DNA of 64,000 bases, taken from Ctena decussata (Eukaryota; Mollusca; Bivalvia; Lucinida; Lucinidae). The stretch's first letter is position 1, and every line of letters begins with the position of its first letter. Shown in pieces: positions 21,512-33,495 of this stretch. The DNA lies in contig OZ022510.1 of the NCBI GenBank assembly GCA_963989385.1, positions 34,291,448-34,355,447 of the forward strand, written 5' to 3'. A model generated the notes under the pieces. The model was not told the DNA's origin. It did no database searches and saw only the letters and a program-made list of their open reading frames with translations. A program made the position numbers and the translations under genes.

Positions 21512-23740
21512 TCTATTTCTTAAATAAAAAACGCGCGATAAAAATTTTCTGGCAAAAACATAAAGTAACGTCGCTTAAAACGTGTTCAGAATTACCTGAA
21601 ATTAAGTTTCGTTTCATTTCAGCTTAATTAGATACGGGTTATGTTGCTTATTTCTTGCCTATTTTAGTTCTTTATTGAACACTTGTATAGTTTAATATAA
21701 ATACTAAATTTAAAACGCTTGATGATAACGTTCGGACTAAAACATTCAGTTCGGCACGACAGGCTTTTTGTATCTATCAGAAAAGTTGCATTTAACAGTT
21801 TTGTTCTGTTTCATTTCTCGTAACGAAGTGGCTCTGTGATACGGAACCATAGTTGCACACATCTGCCGCCGAGTGTCCGTCCGTTGGCATTTAACACGTT
21901 ACCGCTTGTGAATATATAGTAGTATACTATTTCGTAGTCGCGATTCCAAGACCCGCTCTGAGGTAGTACCTCTTAGTCTGCTCAAATAAGGGCTTGGTAA
22001 ACGAAGACTTGACAATTTATTTTTAGTTCTTACTATCTGTAAGAAGAAACTATCCCGCTATGATCCCGTTTCCTGATGTATGATTTTACTACACTAAACG
22101 ATTAATGATATTTATCTAATGCGGCTGGGAAAAAACTACAATTTTCTTTTCCAACCGCTGCCTGAATGCTGACAGCGCTGAGCACTGCGTGGCATAAGAG
22201 TTAGGGATATTTGGGTTATGTTATGTCTATAACCTGTCTGAATTGATAATATGAATAATATTACATGAGGAAAGCCCATTCAAAATGCACAAAAACAGAT
22301 TCTTTAATTGTAGTGTTTCATATGCCTGGATGAATCTCAATCAAACAGGGTAGGGGACATTCGAAAATCTTCACAACTTGGTATAAAACTAAAATTGCCA
22401 ACTTTGAGTGATAACTCTATGTGTAACAAACTGCATAAATGATATTGAAATGTTAAGTTCAAGAGACGATTCGGCAAAGTTTTAAAAGGAGAAATGCAGA
22501 AAGCAAATTCTCGCCACACACAAGGCACTCCGTTTCTGAAACAATGAAAAATAAAGACAAGTTCTAAATACCAGATGATTTGAGGATTCAGACTGAAAAT
22601 GTTTTTCTTGCCTGAGCTGTCTGAGAACACCGATCCTTATCGTGTTTTCAATACCTGTCCGCATATAATTCTACTGTCTTCCTTACTCCGTATCTGTCCT
22701 ACCCTATATATTCCTCTCTTCTCTGCAATTTGCCCTGGTGGATGAAGTTTCATGTTCCTCCTACCCTATTCCTTTCTTCCCTACAATTTGATCATGGGGA
22801 TGGAGGTACTTGGCCATGGAACTGACGCATAAATGCAAGGGGCTGTCGTAACTACCCATCACTGGGGGTTGGGATCGGAATGGGGTTTCCGAAACTAAAA
22901 TTCTATTAAAATGACAAAGTAGTGGATGTTTGAAGAGTATGTTTGATTTTTGTTTTAGCTTATTCCTATGGTAAGTAAGATTCTTATTTGCCCTGCCTTT
23001 TAAGTTTAATAGCCTCTCATTAAGATACCTGGTATTTCGTGCGAAGTAATCGAACTGCTGAAACCTACATGTAAGAGACGGATAAAGTGGAAATAGGCAA
23101 GAAATAAGCAACATAATCCGTATCTAATTAAGCTGAAATAAAATGAAACTTAATGTCATTTAATTCTGAGCACGTTTTAACCGACGTTACTTTATGTTTT
23201 TGCCAGAAAATTTTTATCGCGCGTTTTTAATTTATCTTTTTATAATAATCAATAAAACTGTTCAAAAGTGTTCTCTAAAAGTCATTGCAAACAGATTGAA
23301 TGTTAATATTTTCTCCGTATTTTCAAAAGTATGAACCGTTTGGGGACACATCTGCTGAACGGCCTATGGCCGAACCTTGTTTACCAATTTCGGATTTAAT
23401 GTTTGGAGAAATCAGACAGAAATTGCTTTTCATTCAAACAGATCTGGTAAAATAAGTTTATTTTCCATTGAAGGCACCGTTTCCTTTATTGCAAACATGT
23501 ATAAAACACCACAGAAACAAGAATTTACTTACCGGGTATGGGAGCCACCATTGCAGATTTCAGCGAATCGGCCATTTACCGGCGTTACAAACACGTTTAA
23601 CCGGCGTTTCGACCGTTTCGCCGGCTTTAGGGTTAGACAGGGTGGGTCTTCCAATAATCGATTGGCTAAAGGTTGTGGCATATATAAAATGAGCAGTAGA
23701 CACGCTTTGAGATGCTATGAGGTTTCTGTGTGTATAGATG

Positions 23741-23938
23741 TAAAAAGTATGCAAAGACCAGGAACTGAAACAATCAAAATCCAAATCCAGCCCTCAAACC
23801 ATAGTTGGAAACAACTAAGATTACAAATAATCAAGATACACAGAACATATGGCCAACCGAGTGAGCAGCTTGTTTCCAAAAGGTGGCCACTCAGCAACCC
23901 AAACCGAACCAAAAATAATAAGAACATACATAAGGTAA
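23741..23938 (-). mobile_element. Penelope-like element, 5'-truncated copy (198 bp)
   Basis: Starts at the family 3' end (taaaaagtatgcaaagacca) and stops at cataaggtaa. The inverted partner arm at about 25700-25740 lacks it, giving an empty-site comparison. A short agatg repeat on each side may be the target duplication. Confidence 0.85.
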
Positions 23939-24299
23939 GATGACTGTGCTAAAACATATTCCTTTATTTACAAGTTTTAGTTGTTTGTGTATTTTGCGCC
24001 TACCAACTTTGCGGAGAACCACAACGTTTCTCCATAAAGCAATAGAATTGCCCTTCCTTTGCCCTTCCTTTGGTGCATAATTTGGCAATGACAGGACATT
24101 GCAGAATTATGAGCATTTTTCTGTAAATATTCTGATAAATGAGTTATGAACCCTTGAATGCAGAAAATTGCAATAAAAGTCTGAAAAAATGTCAATTTCG
24201 TATGTGACAGAATTAAAGTGTCCAGTGTCCTACAAGTGGAAAATCTCTAAACACAAATCATTATGAAAAGTGTTTCCACCGTCACGTTTAGTGATGGAT

Positions 24300-24478
24300 A
24301 TGTCGATGAATTGCGATTTTACGTCCTTTTTAAAGTATTACAGTCATATCAAGAAAATGTGTGGGTGATTATTAAAGCTGTGTGCAATGTAACCCTGTTA
24401 ACAATTGAAATGAATCCCGCCTCCAGCGGGCTTGCACCTTGGACCTCAAGGATTATCCTACTGAACTACCGGGTCTCC
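24300..24478 (-). mobile_element. tRNA-derived SINE-A, copy within the inverted structure
   Basis: Plus strand reads gctgtgtgcaatg near 24380 and ctgaactaccgggtctcc at the end, as in the other minus-strand copies. It lies between arms B. Confidence 0.75.
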
Positions 24479-25465
24479 ACGTGTGGTAAAAATATAAGAT
24501 GGTGTATATAAACTGGGTCATATAACTGGCAAACCATCGCAGGACTATGCCTTTGAAAAATAACAAATTGCTCCACAACATGCATTTTTTAGAATCTGCC
24601 AACCCATCAAGCGATGCAATTTAAACAAAAGCAGCACAAGACTGTGGGCCCATGCCCGTACATTGTTTTTTTAACCATTATAGTCATGCTTATGATATCG
24701 GAAGTTAAGAGGCCAAAGTGAGAACCCTCTGCTCTCACATGCAGTAAGATAATAAAATGTAAGTTTTAAGTACGTCTTTGAAAAGAACGTAGTTTGCGTA
24801 AATAATCGGACACCTTAACTATATTTTAATGGGCTTTTTTATCTTCGAACTTAGAGAAGCCCACATATCTCATAAGGACATGCTTTATATCACGGTTAGC
24901 AAACAGTGCAGACTCTGGTCTGATCTGAATTAACATTGTTTTCTCAATCAATTCTGTCAGAATATTAAAATTATATTGCTCTATCGGTAGAATACATTCA
25001 TAAAATTTTCTCATCCTGCAGTCCTCACTACAGTTTTTTCATTGTAAATGGCCAGTGTTAGCTAACTTTATACAAAGTAAACTTTCATGAGTTTTACATT
25101 AACCGGTTTTGAATAAAAAATGATTTGGCGACTAAACTGACCTATTTTCAATATCATTAACTTAAATGAAATAGTAAAAATACAATGTACAGACATGGCC
25201 CACTATCAACTTCTCACGTTTGCAAACACTGAATCGCCCTACGGGGAAATCGGAAAAGAAAGTTGATATTTTGTGAAGAATTTATTATGTTTCAAGATAT
25301 AAACTTCCCCTACTTTTTGCTCGTGTTATGACTATTAATGCACATCAACCCACATTTTATCATCAAACGCGAGCAAACCGCTGTTCATAATAATTTGTAT
25401 TAAGCCAAATTTAAGAATTATAGGAATATGGAGGACACTTAACTGAATGACGAATCTGTAGCATA
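24479..25465. other. Spacer between arms B, one small repeat fragment
   Basis: Mostly unrecognised AT-rich DNA. A fragment at 24893-24940 (gcaaacagtgcagactc) resembles pieces at 35267, 47825 and 57345. A stretch near 25330-25420 (gcacatcaacccacatttta) resembles 36305-36365. Confidence 0.4.
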
Positions 25466-26001
25466 AAAATTGAATTTTTATCACATTTTTCTGCATTCAA
25501 GGACACATAACTCATCAGAATATTTACAGAAAAACACTCATAATTGTGCAATGTCCAGTCATTGACAAATACTTGCACAAAGGAAGGGCAATTCTATTGC
25601 GTGATGGAGAAACGTTGTGGTTTTTCGCAAAATTGGTAGGCGCAAAATACATAAGAATCTAAATATTGCAGATTAAGGGATATGTTTTTGCACAGGTACC
25701 TAGTGGACACAGAAACCTAATAGCATCTTAAAGTGTGTTTACCATTCTTTCAATATAAGCCACAACCTTTAGCCAATCGATGATTGGAAGATTATAAATT
25801 GCCTTCTTGTTTTATTAGGGTCGACTGGTATGGAATTACCCCACCCACATTTAAGACATAGTGTACTCAAAACAAAATCTCTGTTTGACTTAAACTTTTT
25901 ATGGATGAACGACCCTTAAATGGGGCTAATTGTTCACAAAATATTGTTCAATTATTTTACCAGGAAAACCCCCATATGGCAACTGGTCCTTTTCAATGGT
26001 A

Positions 26002-26616
26002 ACATGTCAGAATAGAAAAGAAAGAAAAATGGATAAAAATGTAACAATAAGAACAATGAGACCGAGTCTGAACCTCACGATATGACTCATTCTCCATATG
26101 TATCCCAGTTGAAGAGTCAAGCTTGCACATTTCCCGAGAAACCGGTGAAACAAAGTAGAGGTGTTATCAGGTGATCGCGAGAAGTAAGCATCATCTGTCT
26201 ATTATAATACACCCGCCATATCTATGTATCAGTGGAAAAAGTCAGTGAAAATGAAAGCCCGGTATTTTTAAGCTTAACTAAGCTTCTGAGACCAACAAAT
26301 CTGAAATTAGGTAAGAAACGACCACATTGTAGGAATGAACGAGGTCATGGTGTCTCCCATAAAACTTTTGAACTGTGGAAAGAAGCTTTACTTAAAGATA
26401 ACCCTGTGTCAAAGTTTACGGATGGGTAGCTTCCCTCTTTGAAACAGGCTCTAGCATAGATTCATGTCAGGCTTGTTTATTCAGTTTGTGCCTTAGTTAG
26501 TAAGCTAATTTCAGAAGGTTACAAGCAAACATGTATTCCTTCTGAAGAAGCATGAAAAACTTTCCAGTGCTATCACGGTCACAACTGATATCTGCCATAC
26601 ATGCCACAAATTATTT
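26002..26616. other. No recognisable gene
   Basis: Unique-looking DNA. The frame 26232..26429 (65 aa) has no domain or splice evidence. Confidence 0.35.
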
Positions 26617-26849
26617 GAGCCGCGACACGAGAAAACCAACAAATTAGTTGTGCGTCCAGCGCAGACTCAGATCAGCCAGGGCATCCACTGAGTCTGAGCA
26701 GAGTCTTTGGTTGGCGCTTAAAGGAAAGCTAATGGTCTATGCTACCTTCATGCGTGCAGCAAAGACTGATCAGACTGGGCGGATGCCCAGGCTGATCTGA
26801 GTCTGCGCTGGGCGCACAACCACTTTGTTGGTTTTGTCGTGTCGCGGCT
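26617..26849. mobile_element. Palindromic gagccgcg-type MITE, copy 3
   Basis: Ends gagccgcgacacgagaaaac and gttttgtcgtgtcgcggct. The palindromic body has ctgatcagactgggcggatg. Confidence 0.9.
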
Positions 26850-28166
26850 TCGAGCCATTGGCGCTCGCGTTCGCATCTCAGGTACTACGTCTCTACATAT
26901 AACATGTATACTCCAACTCCATATTCTCGCGGCAATCATATTCTCGCGGTAGTGCTATATAAAAGCACTCAGGTACACATGTCTCCTTATTTTTATATTG
27001 TCTTTCAGGCTTCAGGAATACAAAGTATAAAAACACATAAGATTTCAGTTCTGTCCCTTTTTGAAGATTCTATGACTTCTTAAAGTCAAAATAGTGAAAA
27101 ATCACCAAAGGTGGTAACAAGGAACACCCCAGGATGATAAAAGTGGCGATAAAATAGAAAATAATTGTCCGATCATGTTATTTCTTGCTTTGTGTGATCT
27201 AAGTATGGTTATACTCAACATTTTAAATAAGGAAATATTTCTGCTTGCATTTAATTTGGATATGTTGAGGCAAATATCCATATACCGTGAGAATATGGAG
27301 TCGGTATTTCTGCCTAACCACTTTGGGGTAGTACTGTTCGAACATAAAAATATGACACTCACCAGAAGGTAGAAAACACAAAAATGTCTTGAGCGTTAAG
27401 GTGAAATACTAGAGGACTCAACTACATATAGTATGTTGAATTGTTGGCCCTCCTTATTTGGCCAGGCTTGCTTGTATCTTAAGTACCGTGAGAATAGGGA
27501 GTGCCAGTCTAATACATGTTGTAAAAGGTATGACTACTTTACATGAATGGAATAGTAATTGTATGGTGACGTTATTTGTGAAGTTGACTAGTTTTTCTTG
27601 CTTTCAGATTGGCATGTTACTGACATAAACTGAAGTCTATATACATGCATGTAGATGTAAATTAAATGATAAATGAGAACAAGTGTGATATCTCAAAATT
27701 CTCGTGGTAGTCATATCTACAAAAATAAAAAAAACTATAGCAGCTGTAGTTGGAGGACGAGTAGAAATCAATCATGACATATTTTATGGTTAAGCATGTG
27801 TTTCAAATGAACTAAAATCAGGGTTAATTATAACATACATATTTGTTTACCACTAGGTGTCGCCTCATGTTTGAAGGAGGAAGCGTTATGGAAAGAGATA
27901 ACGTTATTTTCCTATGGTGTAATGGCTAACCATAACAATGGAAACATACTGCAATACTTTTCTTGTGCAAAACGTATGGATAAAATTGAGATGGACATAA
28001 AGATTAGTATCAGGTAATAGGAACACGGATCCTAGAGACTTAGAAGTATGGCCCATGTTCTTACTGTTGCTTCAAAAACACGAGGAAATCGTGAACAAAC
28101 GTGTGTCAGACGCCAACCGACTGTGTTACTATACTCAGACAAAACAAATAAAACACCTTTTAAATA
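26850..28166. other. No recognisable gene
   Basis: AT-rich DNA. The frames 27102..27372 overlap on opposite strands and have no recognisable domain. Confidence 0.35.
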
Positions 28167-28250
28167 GGTAAAAGTAAGTAGGAAAATTCGCAGGGACTGA
28201 CACAATTCAATTCCAGATCCAACCAAAGATATCGTGTGGGGAAATTATAT
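28167..28250 (-). mobile_element. Penelope-like tail variant, fragment
   Basis: The stretch gggactgacacaattcaatt with gatccaacc matches 48105..48200 and, more distantly, the 3' tail at 14781. Confidence 0.5.
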
Positions 28251-28353
28251 TACAAAATTAGTTACCACGTAAGACATCACCAGCGGCAGCCACCATGTAA
28301 CTGCCTTTTCTCATGTAGGTGTTCATATTTTATAATTTTTTATCTGTTGAGGT

Positions 28354-28630
28354 GCCGGGCCGCGTAGCGCAATCGGTAGGGCACCTGACTCATAAGTCAG
28401 AGGTCCTGGGTTCGAAACCCGGTCTGGCCACATACTTTCGTTTCTCCTTCCGCTGATTCAAGAAGGGCAATTGTCAGTTACTGGCGAAAGTATATGCACT
28501 CAGTACTGGTTAACCGCTTAGGAGGTCTAAGCCTGCCCAGGAATAGTGTGGTTAGGATAACTGACCGTCCTGACATGACCATAAATAATTACCGTGGACG
28601 TTAAGCAATAAATCAATCAATCAATCAATC
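28354..28630 (+). mobile_element. Full-length tRNA(Met-like)-headed SINE with target duplication
   Basis: The head (28354-28430) looks like a tRNA with a CAT anticodon context (ctcataag), A-box-like tagcgcaatcggtagg and B box gggttcgaaaccc. Mispairing in the D and anticodon arms shows it is not a working tRNA gene. A body follows, with gcaattgtcagttactggcg and ggttaaccgcttaggagg, and an (atca)n tail at 28609-28630. A 12-bp target duplication atctgttgaggt flanks it (28342-28353, 28628-28639), partly shared with the tail. It resembles molluscan V-type SINEs by layout; that family name is a guess. Confidence 0.88.
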
Positions 28631-28940
28631 TGTTGAGGTCTGAAATTCTCCATGAATTGATTTACTGTCGCTTCAGGTGGATCAATGTGGAACAGTTAAA
28701 TTACTGATTGAAACGCTTGACTAGCGACACTGAACATACATTCGGGTTTTGCAAGTTTTCCCCGTGCAGCAAAATGGACAATATGACTTTGCTTTTAATC
28801 TTCATTTGAAATTACGGTTATTGTTCTAAAGGAACCACAACGTTCGCGTTTCATCTGCACGATGAAAAGGCACTGTATTGCAAGCAGAAATCATATATGC
28901 AGTGGTAAATGAAAGTTACAGTTTTAAATAATCTTTTTTA
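28631..28940. other. No recognisable feature
   Basis: Short AT-rich spacer between the SINE and a tandem-core element. Confidence 0.4.
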
Positions 28941-29790
28941 TTGTCGCATCTGCTTTAGCAAGGTGCGAGATAAGCGTCCGTTTTCCCGTCCGTCCGTCTT
29001 TCAACCCGTCCTTCCGTCCGTCCGTTCATATTTATGTCGACCCTAGCATTTAAGTCCATTCAAATGGCTTTTTCTCCAAAACCACTGCATCCGTGGTTAT
29101 CAAATTTCAAATGCTGCATGACCAGACTAAAGGGCTTTAGAATTGTAAATTTCAGCTTGGTCCAGTTTCCAAGATGGTCGCTGTTACTCAAAATAGCAAA
29201 AAACAATTAAACCGACTTTTTTTCCAGAACCACTTGGTATATTTGGCTGAAACTTTGCATGCAGCATTATTTGGGCCTTTGTTTTCAAAATTATCAGAAT
29301 AAAAAATAACTGTAGCCGAATTAGGTCACAGTTACCTACTTTCTGTTTACGGGTCAAATTTTGTTAAAATGCTAATATCTCAAGATAACATGAACGGACT
29401 TTGGTCAAGATTTAGTCAGAATGGTCCATTAATGGAGATCTTTCAAATTAAGTGATTGGAGACCATCCAAGATGGCCGCCAGCAACCGTTACTAAAGATA
29501 GCAATAACATGAAAATGCCAATATCTTTAGAACCCCTGAATGGACTTGGATCAGATTTGTTTCAGAATGATTCTTGCATGAAGCTACTTTAAGATTTTTA
29601 AATTGACCATCCAAATTGGCCGCCACCCACCGCCACTAAAAATAGCGAAAAACATGATTACGATAATATCTCATAAAAATACTGAATGGATTTTGACCAA
29701 ATATACATATGTGACAAAATGATGCTTTCATTGAGTTTTTATGGGAAGGTGCAAAGCAGGTGCGACATAATGTTCCGCGGAACTCTTGTT
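28941..29790 (+). mobile_element. Tandem-core repeat element (pearl/HINE-like)
   Basis: Begins tgtcgcatctgctttagc, has an early (cgtc)n stretch (ccgtccgtccgtc), then about four to five diverged units of about 155 bp, each with a atgga.tt.g.tcaga and caagatggccgcc-type block. It ends with gcgacataatgttccgcgga and ctcttgtt, where ttccgcggaa is a short terminal hairpin. Head, microsatellite, tandem core and hairpin end match the layout of bivalve pearl elements and Helitron-related non-autonomous elements. No helicase is encoded. Confidence 0.7.
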
Positions 29791-30111
29791 ATTATAATTA
29801 TTGACTGCTCGAGTAAGGTATTATGCATGATGTATCTTTTCTCAAAGTACAACACTTGATACAGTAAGATGATTGCATATCGTATTTGTCTAACGACACT
29901 ATACGTACATGTTGGTTTTCCTCCTTATGCACAATCATCATATTACGCAACTCAATTTTGCTGTAAAATCAGTATCTGAATCTTTGGTTATTTCTCTGAA
30001 CAAACCTCAATGTCGCAGACATAAGTCGTTACAGCCTGTTCGCTGAAAGCGGTGCTTCGCTGGCTTAATGAAATACAATAGAGTTACGGCTGATTTGCTA
30101 TGATGTGCAAT

Positions 30112-30273
30112 AGATATATCCATTCTTTTTTAGATGTATCAGTAAATATCAGTACTGATTGTCAGGTGTACAGGATAATGGACGAGCCCTTTAGGGCGAG
30201 TCCAATTATCCTGTACATCTAACAATCAGTATTGATATTTACTAATACATCTCAAAAAGAAATGGATATATCT
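30112..30273. repeat. Foldback repeat, arms about 72 bp
   Basis: Near-palindrome centred on gagccctttagggc. Arms pair with few mismatches, from agatatatcc on the left to ggatatatct on the right. Confidence 0.85.
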
Positions 30274-30830
30274 GTTTTAATCCACAGCTTTATTGAACTT
30301 TTCACCTAAAACAAATACTGTAATTAAACCAATAAAGAATATATTTTATCTTCTTTATTTATTTTATCTAATTCAACCTGCCTCACCTTGTCTGGAAAAT
30401 GGACCTTCCTGTCTGATGCAATAAGGTCATCAGTTACCTGACCAATCGGAAACGGCTTGAGTGATCAGAGGGAAATTTGAATCAGAATGTCTCATTTTAA
30501 GGTTGTACACAGGAGAGAAGAGACATAAAATTGGGCTGCAGCTTAAACAAATTTTGTTGGGTAAGCTCTGCTGTTTTATTCAAGGAAATGTTTGTTCAGG
30601 GTATTAATTAATCTCATTTTGTTTGGGTTATTTCAATCACGTATGTTTTATTGTGTATTTATTTCTATTACTTCTATTACCAGTTATGCTGTTTATGATC
30701 ACTCAGAACCCATAACAAAGAGGGATTTATTTTTCAATAAAACAAATTTTGTGCTACTGAAATAACCTCGCTGGCGTGCCTTTTTATATGGATTACCAAC
30801 AAGTTTCAGTGCTTAATTTTAACATTTTTC
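30274..30830. other. No recognisable feature
   Basis: AT-rich DNA between foldback repeats. Confidence 0.4.
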
Positions 30831-30831
30831 T

Positions 30832-30891
30832 ACTAAAACATATGTTGTAGGGACTCACCTAATTGATGAGTGACAACAACATATGTTTTAA
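30832..30891. repeat. Short inverted repeat
   Basis: aaaacatatgttgt and acaacatatgtttt, with gggactcacc/gatgagtgac partly paired between. Confidence 0.75.
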
Positions 30892-30929
30892 GATGTATGG
30901 GTACATATCCAAGTGTTTCTGCCATTTAT

Positions 30930-31110
30930 GCAAAAGGAACAAATTGCTTCTCTGGATGATGTAACTCTTCCCAGTGGTCTACTCTTAAAGGAAAGAATTT
31001 GCTCCTAAAGGAACAAGGAGTAAATTCCTGCTTTCAAGAGTTGTCCCCATTGAGAAGGGAGGCAAAAATGAAAATGGCAGAGTAATACTATGACCTTAAT
31101 TCAGTGCTCA
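30930..31110. repeat. Dispersed 'tactcttaaagga' repeat
   Basis: Contains tctactcttaaaggaaagaa, ttgctcctaaaggaac and gttgtcccc..gagaagggaggc. Related blocks occur at 33910-34070, 49485-49590, 50390-50470, 60060-60150, 61800-62095 and 63585-63705. Class unknown. Confidence 0.6.
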
Positions 31111-31733
31111 TTTTCTGAACAAAAAGTTGGTAACCACCAATAACCGCTGAGGTGAATCTGATGCAATCATATGATTTAATGAATTGTTTTCATATAAAAT
31201 ATGTTGTGGAGACTCATTTAAGCGAGGGGAGTCAAATGAATACCCTTAACGAATATTTCTGTGGCTAAAAGGAAAACAGCAGAGTTCACTAAGTTTGTTT
31301 AATTGAACTCTGTAATGATTGGTCTATTCAAAACTGTACATGATAACTGTACATAATAAGTGTACATGATAACAATACATGTATCAGGATTTATCAGTAC
31401 TGGCAACTTCAAAGGAAAGTACTGTCAGCTGAGGATTAAGTACATTTACGCTTTGCCTTTGTCTTTTTTTTGTCTCTGTGTGTATAATTTCTGTCTGCCA
31501 CAGAAAGCCTTGGCATCGTGCAAATGAAACGAAAACGTTGTGGTTTGCTTAGAATAACAAACGAAATTTCAAAATCCAATTAGCAGCACACTCGTATTGT
31601 CCACTTTCCTGCGCCTCGAGTACAAATAATTCATGCAAAATTTCAGACCTGCGCCATAAGAAATGAGTGAAATATATGCATTCCAAAAGTTCATATTTTC
31701 GTTGCTTCTCAGTATACCATGCTAGGTGTTGTT

Positions 31734-32350
31734 GGTACAGGGGGTGGTCGTGGTTGGGCGAAGGTGCTGGGTAACTTTCAGTGCTGGAGCGCCCTACTAT
31801 TTGTAACACTAGTATGGCATGGGCCTACTGTACCTGCAGTAGGTGTGGATTGGGATGGTTTGGATATTTATCTCTCCTCTGTTTTATCTCTTTTCTGTCT
31901 CCCTCTCTCTGTAAGACTGCTCGATACAGACTGAATAACTGTCTCAAGGAACCATCGACTCCCCCCGCCCCCATCCCCCTAACCCCACGCATCGAAAAAA
32001 AGTCGGTTGATCTGAGGTCGGATCAAATTACGTGCAATCGTTGGTACAGGGGGTGGTCGTGGTTGGGCGAAGGTGCTAGGTAACTTTCAGTGCTGGAGCG
32101 CCCTACTATTTGGAACACTAGTATGGCATGGGCCTACTGTACCTGCAGTAGGTGTGGATTGGGATGGTTTGGTTATTTTTCTCTCCTCTGTTTTATCTCT
32201 TTTCTTTCTCCCTCTCTCTGTAAGACTGCTCGATACAGACTGAATAACCGTCTCGAGGAACATCGACTCCCCCCCGCCCCCATCCTCCTCACCCCACGCA
32301 TCGAAAAAAAAGTCGGTTGATCTGAGGTCGGATCAAATGACGTGCAATCG
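31734..32350 (-). repeat. Tandem pair of SINE-like element joined to RT tail sequence
   Basis: Two units of 309 bp (31734-32042, 32043-32350), about 95 percent identical. Each holds a minus-strand copy of the SINE-like family seen at 42703, 54505, 58916 and 60786 (actg.aagtta, tagtaggacg/gcgccctacta, gcagtaggtg), plus a piece of the Penelope-like RT C-terminus next to it (cgaaaaaa, gatctgaggtcggatcaaat). The frames at 31719..32320 are products of the repeat. Confidence 0.8.
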
Positions 32351-32840
32351 AAGAGGTATGCAAAGCTGTTAACCTTTATTGGGTTAACCACTAAGCATGC
32401 CGTTAGTTACAAAACATCTTTATTAACACCATTTTTATCGAATGATAATCTTTTTAAAATGATGAGGATAGTGATTTTACCAATTACATTTCTAAATTTA
32501 TACACCGAGTCGCCGTAAAATGCAGGTTCTGAAAGGCCTTGCAGAAGAAGTGTTTTCAATTCGACATTATAATATTAAGTCGGATGCCGTCGATAAAATT
32601 TCGAAAACGCTTTGCGTTTAAGTTTATGATATCCTGTTTGAGAAGTATTGCTGTCATAACTGTATTACCAATATAAAGCCATCAACATGACTGAACACTG
32701 GAGGAAAACGAATAAGTTGGGAAATATAAAGACCATAGGATGTAGAACGAGGAGCATCACTATCTTAAATCGAAAATTAATAATATCGAAATCAAAATCA
32801 TCGCGTTTGTTGTATAGGTTTTTCAGAAGCGTATATAAAA
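32300..32840 (-). pseudogene. Decayed Penelope-like reverse transcriptase copy
   Basis: Minus-strand similarity to 15385..15950. The C-terminal segment at 32391..32300 reads VNPIKVNSFAYLFDCT. Upstream, 32490-32560 reads LKTLLLQGLSEPAFYGDSVY. Farther on are remnants of the RFARVC and YGVYISQL segments near 32700-32740. Frameshifts and stops interrupt all parts. Confidence 0.75.
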
Positions 32841-33319
32841 GAAACCAACTATTCTTTATATAACTATAGGATTTCTTGTCATTTGAAATAAGTAATTATT
32901 ATTCTGTTAATAAATTATCGCCTAGAAAAGTATACTTGACTGGAATTAGGTGTGTTGGAAATTGTTATTTGGGTTACCTCCGCAAATAATATTAAGTAAA
33001 GTTATTCCTACATCAACGCAAAGTTAGAGTTTTAAACTTTCCGGGTTATTGCGAAAAATTGCAAAAGTAATCCCGCAAGCATGTTCATATCCTAAACGGT
33101 AGAATAGGGTATCAAAAGTACGGGGATTCGTTAAGGTTACACATTATCTGAAAACTAGACAAACAAACTTTTCCAATTTTTATTTTATTATCCGCACAAT
33201 ATATTTTATTTAACGTAGAACCAACAAAGGAGTAAAACATAAACAACTGACAACAAAATTTCCTGAGGGTCAACTTCTTGCATGTCTTAATCCATTTTCG
33301 CCTACCGACTTTTCTATGC
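32841..33319. other. No recognisable feature
   Basis: AT-rich DNA between the RT fragment and the MITE downstream of gene 2. Confidence 0.4.
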
Positions 33320-33495
33320 TGGATCCGAGGTTATAAAACCTTTTTCACGCTCATCTCAGCTGAGCATTTCATAATCAGCTAAACTGAGCAAGAAAACAAC
33401 AGTTCTTATCAGTAATTTGCTATTTATGAGCAGATGCAATTTGATGCTAAGCTGAGTGGAGCATGAAAATAGTTTTCTAACCTCGGGGCCAGGTA
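33320..33495. mobile_element. MITE with long inverted ends, downstream of peptide gene 2
   Basis: This is a shorter, diverged copy of the element at 3886..4135. It starts at ccgaggttataaaac, shares the internal block cttatcagtaatttgctatt, and ends with ctaacctcggggcc, which inverts the left end. Its position about 0.7 kb past the gene 2 stop parallels the gene 1 arrangement. Confidence 0.7.

Larger units (their letters stand above)
20490..26001. mobile_element. Nested long inverted-repeat structure
   Basis: Three sets of inverted arms. O: 20490-20690 with 25805-26001. A: 20701-21115 plus 21512-21664, with 23645-23091. B: 23647-24185 with 25790-25466. Left A is broken by an insert (21116-21511), left B by a Penelope-like tail (23741-23938). 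Arm A carries the recognisable ccggcgaaacggtcgaaacg and taccggcgttacaaacacg blocks. No transposase was recognised between the arms; frames at 22337..23114 have no known domain. It is probably a rearranged non-autonomous DNA transposon. Confidence 0.8.

Noticed and set aside
28354..28430. A functional tRNA-Met (CAT) gene
   Set aside because: The D and anticodon stems mispair, and the segment is the head of a SINE with a body, an (atca)n tail and target duplications.
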